This document shows positions 25,901 through 37,078 of a DNA stretch of 64,000 nucleotides, piece after piece. The DNA lies in contig NC_084774.1 of assembly GCF_028858725.1 (NCBI RefSeq), positions 8,592,001-8,656,000 of the forward strand, written 5' to 3'. The notes below the pieces were generated by a model. That model was not told where the DNA came from and made no database searches. It was given only the letters and a program-made list of their open reading frames with translations. The number at the start of each line of letters is the position of its first letter. Within the stretch, counting starts at the first letter, position 1. The position numbers and the translations under genes were made by a program. Origin of the DNA: Colius striatus (lineage: Eukaryota; Chordata; Aves; Coliiformes; Coliidae).

Positions 25901-25999
25901 GTCAGGCATGTGTGGTGGGCAGGGGGCTAATGGGGCCCTGTATAGGACACAGGGCACAGAAGGGACACAGAGAGGGACACAGTCACATCCCTGGAGACA

Positions 26000-26098
26000 C
26001 AGAGCCGAGGTGCTGAGGGCTATGGGTTAGTTGGCAGTGTGAGGGGAGGGATTGGACTCAAGGACTTTTCCAACCAAAATGATTCTATGATCCTATGG
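26000..26098 (+). mobile_element. CR1 LINE 3' end
   Basis: GGATTGGACTCAAGGACTTT, then TCCAACC, then ATGATTCTATGATCCTATG is the standard CR1 3' end with its terminal 8-bp-type repeat. Orientation plus; the copy is 5'-truncated. Confidence 0.9.
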
Positions 26099-26224
26099 CC
26101 TGAGCATGGTGTGGCAGCTATAACCCCAGCCCGACCTGCCAGGCACCCGTGGAATCGGGGTACGAGGCACCCCAAGGGCCGTGTCCTGCATCCCCTGGCA
26201 GGGAAATGCCCCCTGCCCCCCGCT

Positions 26225-26290
26225 CCAGGGAGTGTTTATCTGCGAGGTGATACTTAAGTGTAACAAAATAAACAGGGAGCAGATGGGCTG
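26225..26290. promoter_or_regulatory. Candidate regulatory block upstream of TCF15
   Basis: GTTTATCTG (GATA), ACTTAAGTG (NK2-type), AATAAACAG (forkhead) and CAGATG (E-box) fall within 60 AT-richer bases, about 3.5 kb upstream of TCF15. Motif clustering only. Confidence 0.35.
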
Positions 26291-28709
26291 GGGGGCCAGG
26301 GCTGCCCCCAGCCCCGTGGGGCCGTTCCAGCCCTGCTGGGAAAACACTACTGCCGGTGAAGCAAATGGATTCCAGACCTGTGGCAACGTCGGCACATGTG
26401 GCTGCCAGGACACCGGGCCTGACCCTGCTGAGCCCCAGCAAAGCAGTGCTGGACTGACCCAATCCATCCCATCCCGGTCCAATCCATCCTATCCATCCCT
26501 TCTCTCCCATCTCATTCCACTGAGACCCCCCCCCAAGGGCAGCCCCCCAGCAGCCACTGCTCCAGAGAGACATCTGGAACTGGCCCCTCTGCTCTCAGCT
26601 CCCCGATTTCGGGGCAGTTCAGGTCAGTGAGGTTGCAGCCACATCACAGGTCAGCTCTGGGAGCTCTGTCCTGGCCAGACACATGCAGCATACAAGCCCA
26701 ACTGCTTCCTGCTGGGACGGGATCTCACCCAAGGGGCAACTGTCTGTCCCTGCTTGCCAACACCAGGACTAGCAAACCTGGGAGCCCCTGCAGCCCCCCT
26801 GAGTGGGCAGGAACAGCAAGATGAGCTCAAGGGGATGGGATGTTGTGAAACCTTTTGAGGAGCAGGAGCCCTTCCCTGTGAGAGCTGCCCCTGTCCTGGG
26901 AGAGGTCCCTGCCTGACCCCCTGGCTCAGGGCTGGGGGAGGGTCCCTGGGCAGTGGGGGGAGCCCCAGGCCCCCTCTGCCCGCCAGGCTGTACCTGTGGG
27001 CTGGGGGCTGCTGCTCTGGAAGGCATTACACGCCTGTCACACAGGGAAGTCTGTCCCAGTTCCGGAGCTGGGACCCCCCCCTCACCCAGCCTGGGCTGGG
27101 GGGAGCCCACAAAGCTCCTTTGTTCCTGCCCTGGAACGAATGGATTGGAGGCAGTCAGGATCAGCTGTCAGGCGGCGACACCGCAGAGCCCACGGGTCAG
27201 CCCGAGGGAAGGGGGACAGGTGGAGGGATGAAGGAGATGGAGAGATCACCAGCTCTGATGAGACCTGCTCCTGTGCCGGCTGGACCTGGGATTGTGGCAC
27301 TGGCAGCACCAGCTCACGTTGCCCACGCCATGCCAGCCCCAGGGATGTGCTAGTCAGACCTAGGAGATGCTCTTGGATACAGTGTCTGGTCCTGGCTCCC
27401 AGCTGGTGCCATCAAACCCTGGCAGCAGTGTCATAGGGCACCACAGGGCTGGCACAGATGTCCTGGCACTGTTTTCAGGGCATGAGAAGCTGAAATAACC
27501 GATCCTGTAAGGTATCTCCCAGCTGGAAGAAGTTGTTGCTTTTTCAGGGTGAAGGGAGAGGTTGTGCAGGATCTGGGCAGCCTCAGATCATCCCCACTCA
27601 TGGGGTCCCAGCTCTGCTGAGCTGCCTCACACCCAGCTCCCTTTGTAACGGGGACAAACCCAGGGAGAGAGGGATCAGCAGAGCCCACAGGAGATGCCCA
27701 GCTCCACAGCACTGGGCAAACCCATCTGAAGGCACCCTGGCAACATGCCATGCTGCTGCAGGAGCTGCCACCTCCTCCCTTTCCCCCCCCAATCACTCTG
27801 TAACAAGAGGAAACTTTTTAGCACGCCACAATTCTTCAGAGAAATTTATGGCCCATGAGGGAGCTGTGAGCTGAGGCTGCTCTCTGTGAGGCTCCTGGGG
27901 CTTCCTCCCAGCACACAGCAGCTTTGATGCGGCACATGCAGCTCTGCTGGGCAGGACTCTTCCCTTGCCTCAGCGAGGGAAGTGACTGGAGGAAGGCTCT
28001 GGTGCAGCAGCCCCCAGCCCACCCTGCCCTTTCTCCCCAGCAGCTCCTGCAGAAGCACCACTCTGTGTGTGCCCTGCCTGGCAGGCAGCACTGCCAGCTC
28101 CTGCCATCCCGCTGCCCCACAGAGCCGCTGCCCAGGGGAGCTGTGGCCTCCCCCCAGACGCCCTCCCCAGCCAATTGCTGCACAGGATCCATCCGGGAAG
28201 GAGCGTGGCCAAGGGGGCAGAGCGAGGGCAGAAGTGTCCAGCTGCGGTTCCTGTCCCAGTCCTGCTGCTGACTCACAGCGTGCTGGGGTGAGTCAGTGGC
28301 CTTTCCCTTGCCTGGACTGAGGTTCCTGGCTCAGAGGGAAGCTGAGATGCCCTGGGGATGCTCAGGGCGGGTTTTCCAGCCTACACATGGGATGGAGACA
28401 TGGCATTTGCAGCAATGACAGTTGGGCCAGAGCTCACCCTGACTTCAGCTGCATGCCAGTGTGGTCTCACAGAGCATCTGTCTCTGGCACAATATCCTTT
28501 CCCCAGCACAGCACCCATCCTCAAAGTAGCATCCATCCCCCAGCACAGCGTCTGTCCCCTTGCAGAAAACCATCCACTGACAGAGCACCTCTCCCTGTCT
28601 CATGTTGCCCACAGCCACCACTCTCACAATGGCAGGCCCCCATGCCATGCCATACTGCTGTATTCCTGTTCCACTCCCCTTCATCCCCCAGCACCAGGAC
28701 CCAGAGCCA

Positions 28710-30013
28710 CAACAGTCTGACACCTTTATTCCAGGTGCAGGAGCAAATGTCCCCACCACATTATTCCAGAGATGTCCTCCACGAGAGGAGGACCACAGAA
28801 TGTGTGCAGGGATGGGAGCAGGTGGTTTTGGGGCAGACACAGGGTGAGCTCAGGGTCTGTGGGGGAGGCCTGGGGACTGGCTCTGCCCAGTGCAGCTCTA
28901 CCTCCTCCTGGTACAGCTGTGTCCTGATTTGGCTGTGTCCTGGTTTCCCTGTATCCTTTCCCAGTTCATCTGTGCCCTGGATGGGCTGTGACCTGGCCCA
29001 GTTCGAGTGCTCCGGTTCAACCTGTCCCGGTTCAGCCCGTCCTGGTTGAGCTGTGCCCTGGTTCAGTCCATTCTGTCCCGGTTCAGCCTGTGACAGTTTA
29101 GCCAAGCCCTGATTTAGCCCATTGCAGCCCAGTCCAGTTCAACCTGTCCTGCCCTGCTCCTTCTCATTCCGGTCCATCTGGTCTCACTCTGTTCCATCCC
29201 GTACCACTCCAGTCCATCCCATTCCAGTCCATCTTGTTCCATCTCATCCCGCTCCGTCCAGTCCCGGTGCCAGTCCCGTCCCGTCCGGTGCCGGTGCAGC
29301 GCGGCACAATGTCGCCACCTGCCGGTCCCGCCGCCCCGCCCCGGGCACTTCCCGGTGCCAGCGAAACCCCGACCCCGATCCCGGCTGGAGGCGTGTGGGG
29401 AGACTCCGGTCTCGCGGAGACATCCCAGACCCACGGGACCCTGACCCCCTCCCGACCGGAGGCTCCCGGAGACCCACCGGCACAGGGGCAGCTGCGGGGC
29501 GCTACCGCAGGTGGGGTGTGGAGGAGCCCAGGTAGGTGCGGAGGTCGCTGAGCGTGGATGGGATGATCTTGGCGGGGATGGTGTCCCGGTTGAGCGCCTT
29601 GTGGGCGGCGAAGCGGTGGCAGCCCCCGAAGGAGTAGAAGTAATCGCCCCCCTGGGTGCCCTTCACCCAGAGCACGTCGATGGGAGGCACCCGCTCGGGA
29701 TCCTCCTGGGAAAGGAGAGACCCCCCCGAGAGCAACGCACACCCCGGCACCCCCCAACCCGCCTGTGTCGGGGCCCCGAGGCTGCGAGCTTCCCCGGCAG
29801 TGCCCCCCAGGGTGGCACGGCTGGGCGCGGGGGCGGCTGCCCCGACTCCCCCCGGGGGACTGAGGCTGTGCTCACCTGCAGGGTCTGCACCAGGCTCTGC
29901 ACCTTGCCCGGCTCCAGCTCCGCAGGGATCGGCCGGATGAGGACGCTCATGGGCACGTTGTGCACGGCCGTGATGTGCCGCGTGTGGATGCTCCGGTCCC
30001 CGGCCTCGGCCAT
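28710..30013 (-). CDS. SRXN1: SRXN1, sulfiredoxin 1
   Basis: ATP-dependent sulfiredoxin. It reduces cysteine sulfinic acid in over-oxidised 2-Cys peroxiredoxins via a phosphoryl ester on its single catalytic cysteine; cytosolic. Coding exon 1 is 30,013-29,876 (46 codons) and exon 2 is 29,705-29,502 (67 codons plus stop), joined in phase 0 at [18 protein letters not shown], giving 113 aa. Seen: [14 protein letters not shown], the [10 protein letters not shown] strand, and the active-site motif FGGCHR with the catalytic Cys at about residue 75, then [19 protein letters not shown] near the end. It is about 24 residues shorter than human SRXN1. The missing part is the low-complexity N-terminus, and the ATG used is the first in frame. 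A minus-strand AATAAA at 28,730-28,725 gives a 3' UTR of about 790 bases that contains a repeat. Confidence 0.96.
28725..28730 (-). terminator. SRXN1: Likely SRXN1 polyadenylation signal
   Basis: AATAAA on the minus strand (CTGGAATAAAGGTGTC context), 772 bases after the stop and the first such hexamer in that direction. Confidence 0.5.
28920..29255. repeat. Degenerate short tandem repeats in the SRXN1 3' UTR
   Basis: About 20-base units around CGGTTCAGCCTGTCC (28,920-29,125) pass into units around CCATCCCATTCCAGT (29,165-29,255). Imperfect. Confidence 0.7.
29502..29705 (-). CDS. SRXN1: SRXN1 exon 2 coding part (active site)
   Basis: Begins [20 protein letters not shown] after a TTTCCCAG acceptor. 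It contains FGGCH and ends STPHLR-stop. Confidence 0.95.
   Translation of the reverse strand, partial: EDPERVPPIDVLWVKGTQGGDYFYSFGGCHRFAAHKALNRDTIPAKIIPSTLSDLRTYLGSSTPHLR
29876..30013 (-). CDS. SRXN1: SRXN1 exon 1 coding part
   Basis: [20 protein letters not shown] onward, ending CTGCAG|GTGAGC. The Ile-His...AVHNVP segment aligns with the start of the conserved core in mammals. Confidence 0.93.
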
Positions 30014-30159
30014 GGCAGCTGGGACGCGGCTTCCTCCTTCCTCCTGCCCGCCCGGCCGAGCCCTAAACTCTGCCCCGAGCAGCACAGCGCCCAGCCGGGC
30101 CCCTCTGCTTCCTCCTTGCCTGGCCATCACCATCGTCACCGCCCCCGCCCCGTTGTTTT

Positions 30160-30174
30160 GCAGAGTCACAGTGA
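30160..30174 (-). promoter_or_regulatory. SRXN1: Antioxidant response element (NRF2/small MAF site) of SRXN1
   Basis: Minus strand TCACTGTGACTCTGCAAAA fits the extended ARE consensus TMAnnRTGAYnnnGCRwww, with core GTGACTCTGC at 30,169-30,160, about 150 bases upstream of the ATG. Mammalian SRXN1 is a known NRF2 target. Binding here is inference. Confidence 0.6.
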
Positions 30175-30595
30175 ATGGGCAGAACCGGCTGCCGGGAGCG
30201 GTGCTGGTGCGCAGGAGCTTCCGGAGTCAGAGTCGTATCCTCATGGAGGCAGAGTCAGTGCTCGTTTATTAGCAATACACACTGATATTTATACGTTAGT
30301 ACAGAATTCAGGTGATAGTAACATCACATTTATTGGTTACATATGCAAAGCAATATGCTACTCGGCACAAGCTCATTGGTTAATTGCTAAAGCTCAACAC
30401 TCTTAGTTTAAGCAAAATCTCAGCACAGCTGTGGGTAAGAATATCCTTTTACTTCTCATCTGCTCACTGGTTTCAGGCAGCCTCCTCCTGGCATGTGCCC
30501 AAAGTCAAGCTGACCTGGCTGTGTGAAAGCTTGGATTGTGCAAACATGCTTCTAACAAAACTCCATGTCCTGCATCAGCAACAAACTTCTCTACA
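30172..30595 (-). mobile_element. Solo LTR of an endogenous retrovirus (fossil)
   Basis: About 420 bases with LTR layout on the minus strand. It starts TGTAGAGAAG; it has a TATA box (TATAAATA near 30,290) and AATAAA near 30,268, followed by a short 3' part ending in CATTCA. No internal retroviral genes flank it, so it is a solo copy. The family resembles avian ERVs, but the exact name is uncertain. Flanking target-site duplication is not clear. Age looks moderate to old. Confidence 0.65.
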
Positions 30596-30599
30596 CAGT

Positions 30600-32050
30600 G
30601 CCAGCACCGCTGTCCCCCTGCCCGCTGCTCTCCACCTGCCTGTGCCTGGGGCTGCCCCTGGCTCCTCGGCTGGCCAGGGCACACACAGGTCGAGCCCCCC
30701 CCGTGAGCTGCTCGATGTGCTGGGGGTCCCTGTCCTGCCCCTCACACCAGGGGCTGCCCCGGGCGTCTCTGCTCCCACCCAGCCGTGCCAGATCACTAAG
30801 GGCCAGCTCCTGGCATCTCAGACGGGAGCTGTGCTGTGCCACTCTCCTGCCCGGCTGTGCCAGGGTCACGTCCCCACCCCAGAGCCCCTTCCCCGCTGCA
30901 ATGACACCTACCAGCTCCCTGGTGAGGGAAAGGCAGTGTAAAGCAGCCCCAGAGCTGAGCAGGGAACATGGATGCTGTGTGGCCAGGCAGACACTGTGGT
31001 GCTCCAGCCCCAGATCTTTCTAGGTCATTTCTCCAGACCAGGGTCCCAAACGGCTCCCGGCAGGAACTGGGTCTCCTGCCCCACCGGCTGCCACAACCGG
31101 GGCAGCCTGGAGTCGCGGTGGGGCCGTGATGCTGGTGCCTGGCTGCTCCCCAACCCCTCACCTTGGCTTCGGGGGGGCACGGAGGGCCCTCAGCCCCAGC
31201 TCTGGCTCAGAAACATAGTGGCATGACAGGACATGCTGGGCCACTCCCTGGGCCATGGGGGGGCCAGTGATGGTGATGGACAGGTTTAGGAGGATCTGGG
31301 ATGTGTTTTTGTGGGGGGATGGATCCAGTGAGGACTCTGCAGGTGAATTGTTGCTCTCTCCTGTGGGGCAGAGCTGATGTCACTGGGAGCACAGGGCTCT
31401 GGGGGGGCTTTTCTGAGGATCTGGATGCCAAAAAGGATTTTCTCTCCCCCTTTGGTACCCATTTGTGGGGAAAGGAGGCAGTGAGAGGGATGTGGGGCAG
31501 CAGTGCCTGACTGCCCCTGTGAGCAGGAGCTCTGCCAGCTTGTTCTCACCACCCCTGGCCTGTGCCTGCATGTGAGGGCCTGGATGTCAACACAATGACA
31601 GGAGAAATCAAACCTGCTCACTGAATCCTTCCCTCCTGCTGCAGCCGAGCCCAGGGCTGAAGCTGGGGCTGTGTGAGTGTCGCTGGGCACCCCCCGGGCT
31701 CTCTGCCCCACCACCGGGGTTTCACACGGCACTTTACTTCCAGGTCAGTGCTCTGCTGCTGCTCACAGCCTCCCCAGTGCTTTCACAAGCAGGGTGGCAT
31801 CACAAAGCCAGGGCTTGCTCTGGCAGCGGGTTGTCTGGCTGCTGCCCACCGGCTGCCAGAGCTGTCAAGGTGAAGTGGGAAGTGCTGGATGCTCCGGGTA
31901 ACGGGGGCATCTCCATCCCTTGATTTGGGGAAGACGTTTTCTCTGCGATGGTCCTGCACCAGGGCTGCCCTTGGGTGCGGGCACAGGGTGCTGTAGGACG
32001 GCCCGACCATCAGCTCACGTGTCACTCCCCACCCCCGCCCATACAAAGCC
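30600..32050. other. Intergenic spacer SRXN1-SCRT2
   Basis: GC-rich unique DNA. No coding exon, RNA gene or strong repeat is seen. Confidence 0.5.
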
Positions 32051-32059
32051 CCGGAGACA

Positions 32060-34039
32060 CAGGGTTAGTGGCAGAAATCCCTTTTATATCCCTGAATTGC
32101 GTTACAAGTAATACTGCGGGTGGCCGGTTCTCAGTAGACTTGTCTTACTGGGGGCTGGCGAGTACAAAACTTGGCAGGAGAAAAATCTATCATGCACGGA
32201 AAATTATTGCTGTAGTATCTGCTATTTACAGGAGAGAGAGAGAGAGACAGAGGGGGGCAGAGCCCGGCGCTCTGTGCCTGCCCGGCTGCGGGACGCGGTG
32301 CTGCCGCACAAAGGCACCGGCACCGCGGGCAAAGCCTGAGCCGCTGCGTGCTGGCTGCCGGGGCGGGTGGCTGCGTGGCCGGGGCGATGCTCTCCCCCTG
32401 CGTGGGGTCTGAGTGTGGGTGTGCAGCCGCTGTGCCACGCCGGGGCCGTCCCCGGGAGGCGTCGAGCCCGCGAGCGCCAAGGCGGCGGGAGGAAGACGGT
32501 GCAGGGAGGAAGACGGCGCGGGGAGGAAGACGGTGCGGGGTCCCACGAGCGCGGCCCCGCGGGGTCCCAGGCTGAGCCCCGAGGCTGCTGGGGAGCTGCA
32601 CAGGCTGGTGGGGCCGTGTCTACTCGCGGCCCGAGGTAGGAAGCGGAGGCGCGGGTCGGGCCCCGCTCCGGGACGCGATGCCCGCTCCGGGGCCGCTGCG
32701 GGGATGCTCCGCCGGGACGTTGCATAGAATGGCTGGTTTGTCCCCGCCGGGCTGGCGCGGGGCAGGGAGCAGAGCAGGAGCCTGTGGCAGTCAGGAAGAC
32801 AAAGGAGAAGGGTTTTGCCGCTGGGGAGGCTGGCAGGGCGCGGAGCCCAGGCTGCTGGGCTGGCTCTTGCCGTCCCGCCTCCGTGCCCACCGCGCGGTCC
32901 GCTCTCAGGGTCCTGTCCCCGTCCGTGTCCCCGCGGCTGTGTCCTGGGCACGGCGGCTCTGCTGCAGCTCTGCCGCCTCCTGCAAGCCAGCGCTGGCACG
33001 GCCCTGCCAGTCTTGGCAAATAAATAGTGAAAAGCATAAGTTATAAATAATATAAATAAGAACATTTAAATAGACTCACCTAAACTTTACGGCTACACTG
33101 ACGCCCTCCTCCTGAGCACAGGCAGGGGAGGGGGGGTGGCGACGGGGCTGGGAGCCATCTGGGCAGGGGCCCAGGGTATGTGGGGGCACCTGGGGCTTTG
33201 GTGCTGCCCCAGGGCTGGGTCTCCAGCCCAGCTGCCAGCCCGGCTGTTTGCACAGTGCAGGGGGAAACTGCAGCTTCCTAGAGGGCTGCTCCCAGCCCAT
33301 CAGCCATGGTGGGGGACGTTTGTGCCTGGTCAAGCCAGGAGCCGGCGGGAGCTCTCTCCTGAGAGCCTTTCACTCTTTCCTTGACTCCAGAGCTGCGGTG
33401 CCAGTGTGAGCACCGTGCCACTGGGCCGTGTCCCATGGGACTGTGCCGTGCAGGGGGGCATCAGGGTGCCCCAGGGCCCGGGCAGTGGGCAGCAGGGAGC
33501 CCAGCCTCCAAGGATGGCTGACAGCCCTGCCCTCCCCAACTGCCAGTCCTGCTGAGCTGTCAGTAGCACCAGCCCATAGTCCCATCAGTGTTAGGGTCAA
33601 GGTGAGTTTTGCTCCTGGGGGGAGCAGAAAAGTGTCTTTTCTCCCTCGGGATCCCCCGGGAGGAGAAGCAGCAGCTCTAAATAAATAATAGTAATAAATT
33701 AAATAAATAGAGGTGAAAGTCAGGGGCTGGGAGAGGAAAGTCTCTCCTGGGTCTGGAAGAGATCCCCGGGCGAGTCCCCTGCAGAGAGACCTGCCTGGCT
33801 GCAGGGGGGCTCGGGGACCTGCGGGCAAGGAGCTGGGTCCCATTGAGGGCCCGGAGGCATCTGGGCCCTTCCCAGGACATGCTGGGGCTCCCTCCTCCCA
33901 GGAGGGGAGCGGGAATGTGTCCTCCAGCCACGGCACAGCCACAAAACGGCTGGCTGGAGCTGCAGGAGCGCTGGCATGGGGAACGGGCTGGGGCTGGGGA
34001 CGGCAATAGGGCTGGGGATGTGCCACAGCGGGCTGGGAG
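32060..34039 (-). other. SCRT2: Probable SCRT2 3' UTR
   Basis: About 2 kb after the stop. On the mRNA strand it has AU-rich elements with several AUUUA units at 33,712-33,676 and 33,072-33,016, a Pumilio site UGUAAAUA at 32,230-32,223, and a variant poly(A) signal UAUAAA at 32,098-32,093. The 32,250-32,980 part is unusually GC-rich and has a GGGAGGAAGACGGTGC-type triplication near 32,495-32,540. The extent is inferred. Confidence 0.5.
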
Positions 34040-37000
34040 CTAGTTCCCTATTGCACAGCTGTGTTCGGAGCCCTTGAAGCAGGCGGACTCGTAGTGCTTG
34101 TTGAGGTACGACTTGAGGGCGAAGGTCTTCTCGCACTGCTTGCACTTGTAGTGCTTGAAGGCGGAGTGGGTCTGCATGTGGGCGCGCAGGTTGGAGCGGT
34201 CGGCGAAGGCTTTGCCGCAGTGGGAGCAGCCGAAGGGCTTCTCCCCGGTGTGCGAGCGCATGTGGCCCTGCAGCAGCCAGGGCCGGCTGAAGGCTTTGCC
34301 GCACACGTCGCACTTGTGCTTGAGGTTGTGGGTGAGGACGTGCATGGCCAGGGCGGGCATGGACACGTAAGCCTTGCCGCACGTGGGGCATTTCCTCGCC
34401 ATCTTGCTGTCCAGGCTGCGGTGGGTCTGCTTGTGCCGGCTGAGGTTGGAGGAGGTGGCGTAGGTCTTGCCGCACTCGGGGCAGGAGTGACGGTGGCTGC
34501 CGCGGCGCTGGCTCTCGCTGCGCCGGCGCGACCGCCCGTCCGTGATGAAGAAGGCATCCATGGAGTAGCTGTCCGTCACCGCCGCCTCCCCGTTGAAGTA
34601 GCGGGCGGAGAAGCTGGACTGGGGGCTCTCCGGGTCGCTGTACTCCTCGTGGCCCGGAGCGTAGGCTGCGTCCGGCGGCGGCGGCGGCAGCCCCTGCTTC
34701 TTGTCGGTGTCATAGCCGGCCGGCGCCAGGCAGTGCTGCAGGTACCCTGTGGGGACAACATAGAGGGGTCACCGTCCCTCTGGGCCTGCCCCGTGGGGAA
34801 AGCCACACGTCCAAAACGCCCACTGAGGGTGCAGAACCAGGGACATCTCCCCCTACATCAGTCCGTGCCCCTGCTCAGCCCTGGAGCTGCCCCATCTGCT
34901 CCCCACTGGTTACTGCCACATCTGGGTCCCATCTCGTGAGGCTGCCCTGGGTGGGAGCAGGGGTTGGGGCTGTGGCTGTGGGGGGTCCCTGTGGGGTGTC
35001 CAGCTGTGCCTGCCCTGGTGCCATCCCACTGCCCCTGCTGCAGGCAGCCCCCAGGGCCATCAGCCCACAGACAGCTGTCGGTGCCGGAGCCTCATTGTTC
35101 ACCAGGGCAGGCATGGGTAATGAGCTCCTGTCCTCCTCCTCGCCTCTCAAAACCCCAGGGCAGCCAGGACAAGGGGGAAGAGGCTGCCCCCGGCACCCTT
35201 TTCCCAGCAAAGGGGCTGAGAAAGGTCCCCTGCCTCCCCCTAGCCCCTCCAGGGGCTGCTCCCTGGGGACGGGGCAGGACCTGGAGGGCTGCAGCACTGG
35301 GCTTCTGCCGAGGAGAGGAACCCACAGCCCCTCAGGTGCATGGCAGGGATCAGGTGCCACTCCAGTAGTGTCACCGCTGTGTGACATTGGTGCAGCTCTG
35401 CTCATGGCCTGGCTCTGGGTAAGGGATTCCTGACCCATGTCAGAGTTGGTGACGTGTGAGCATCCCTGTGCCCCCGTGCTGGCACACCAAGGTCACTGCA
35501 GGAGGAGCAGTACAGCCCTCTCTCTGCCAGGCCAGTAACCCCCCCCCGGGACACAATGCCACCCCGGGACCCCCAAACCAATCTCGGTGGTCTTCTGCCT
35601 TGTACAGCTGCTTCAGAGGACACATCCCTGCTGGCAGTGACCTGGGGGGCAATTGGGGGGCTGGGATGGGTGCACAGCCAGGCCTACCTGTGCATGCTGG
35701 CAGGGCAGCGTGGGCACTCCACCCCCGCTGCAGCTGAGCATCCCCTAAATCCAGTTCCCCCTCATCCACGGCCCCCCCCTGCCCAGGGCTAGTGATCCCG
35801 CAGAGGCTGGGGGTGGCTGCGGTGGGGAGGGGGCTGCAGGGCGAGGGCAGAGCTTGGCCCCCCCGTCCCCACGCACGGTGCTGACAGCGCGGGCTGTGCG
35901 GAAAGCGCTCTGCTCAGCAATTTCTCACGCTGCCTCCGAGCATGCAGCAAGGTTATTTCCAGGAGAGCAGCGTCGGCAGCTTCTGCCCAGCTGCAGCACA
36001 TCCCTCCCCCACTGGCTCTTGGCTCCCGGTGGGGGGTGGGATGCAGAGGAACTCCCTCCTCGAGCCAGATGAGCCCCCAGCAGAGAAAGGCCACCAAAGG
36101 CCGGGGTGCGGCAACAAGAAAAAGGGGGACAAGCAACGCAGCGGTCGGGCAATGTTGGCTTGTGCGTGGCTGGATCAGGCCCATTCCTGCATCCAGCTCG
36201 GCCTCCTTGTCCCCTGAGCAGCCAGGACCTGCCAGCCCACGGCTCGCGACGGCCCCCCACGTCCCCCCTCTGACAGGGCAGGTCCCTGGGCCACCCGGTC
36301 GGGGGTCTCTGTCGAGACACCCGCTGGCTCCCAGAGTCCGCCTCGGTGGCAGGACGAGGCTCCGGGGACCCCGGCCACCCCCCAGCCCAGCAATTTGTAG
36401 CTCTCGCCGCCTTGCGGGGAGGGGTCTGTCCCCCGCACCTTTCCCTTGCCTGCTCTTCGTGCCCCGGGGAGGCGACGACCCCCACTGCGCTCCGGGGGAG
36501 GGGGGCTCGGGGCACGGCTGCGAACAATGAAACCCGCAGGCACGGCGAGGCTCCCGCTCCCCCCGCCTGCCCCCGCCGCTGCTTCGTGCCCCCCTCCCCA
36601 AAAACCGCTAAACTCGCGGTGGAGAAGAGCCCGGCCCTGGGGGCAGCGGGGCCGGCCGGGGCAGCGTGGGCTGCCCACGGGGGCTGCCGCCGTCACGCAG
36701 GGGATGTTTCCCCAAGGACCAACTTCGGCAGCGGCCGGTGGCCCCGGAGCGGAGGACAAGGGGAAGAGGGATGACCCCGCATCTCCCCCCCCCCGCGACG
36801 CCCGGCTGCAGGACACAACGCCGGCGACCCCCGAGAACCGCCCCTCTTTCCCCCCCGCGTCCCCTCCCCGCCACGGGCTCCCCCGGTGCCCCGCCGGTCC
36901 TACACACAATAGCGACGTGGGGATCCCTTCCGTAGCCCCCGGCCCCGCACTCACCATCGCCGGCGGCGGGGCCGGGCAGCGCGTAGGGGGGCTCCAGGGG

Positions 37001-37078
37001 GGCGTAGGGGGGCGCGGGGGCCCCGGCGGCCGGGAACGCCTCCGCCTTCAGCTTCTTCACCAGGAAGGAGCGGGGCAT
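32060..37078 (-). CDS. SCRT2: SCRT2 (scratch 2), SNAG zinc-finger repressor
   Basis: Neural Snail-superfamily repressor in the nucleus. It binds E-box-type sites and acts in postmitotic neuronal precursors. Coding exon 1 is 37,078-36,955 (41 codons plus 1 base) and exon 2 is 34,746-34,040 (TAG included), joined in phase 1 at AAGD-G-YLQHC, giving 276 aa (about 307 in human). Seen: the SNAG repression motif MPRSFLVKKLK at the very start; a Pro/Tyr-rich linker; SYSMDAFFITDGRSRRR, typical of Scratch; and five zinc fingers from about residue 130 to 266 (CPECGKTY, CPTCGKAY, CDVCGKAF, CSHCGKAF, CKQCEKTF), the last of C2HC form. The intron is 2.2 kb. The 3' UTR probably runs about 2 kb, to TATAAA near 32,095. 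SCRT2 rather than SCRT1 is favoured by its position next to SRXN1 and SLC52A3. Confidence 0.96.
34040..34746 (-). CDS. SCRT2: SCRT2 exon 2 coding part (zinc fingers)
   Basis: Starts after TGTCCCCACAG with GYLQHCLAPAGYDTDKKQ. It carries all five zinc fingers and ends CAIGN-stop at 34,040. Confidence 0.95.
34747..36954 (-). other. SCRT2: SCRT2 intron
   Basis: 2.2 kb, GC-rich, becoming CpG-dense toward exon 1. No gene or clear repeat is seen inside. Confidence 0.8.
36955..37078 (-). CDS. SCRT2: SCRT2 exon 1 coding part (SNAG domain)
   Basis: MPRSFLVKKLKAEAFP opens at 37,078. The donor GGCGATG|GTGAGT is at 36,955. Confidence 0.95.

Larger units (their letters stand above)
23000..28700. other. 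Intergenic spacer TCF15-SRXN1
   Basis: No coding gene is supported. It contains an orphan minus-strand AATAAA at 23,386-23,381, a GT/CATG-rich low-complexity stretch at 25,150-25,380, a CR1 tail at about 26,000-26,098, a candidate regulatory block at 26,225-26,290, and otherwise GC-rich unique DNA. Confidence 0.6.

Noticed and set aside
34061-34939. 292-codon plus-strand frame
   Set aside because: Antisense shadow of the SCRT2 zinc-finger exon.
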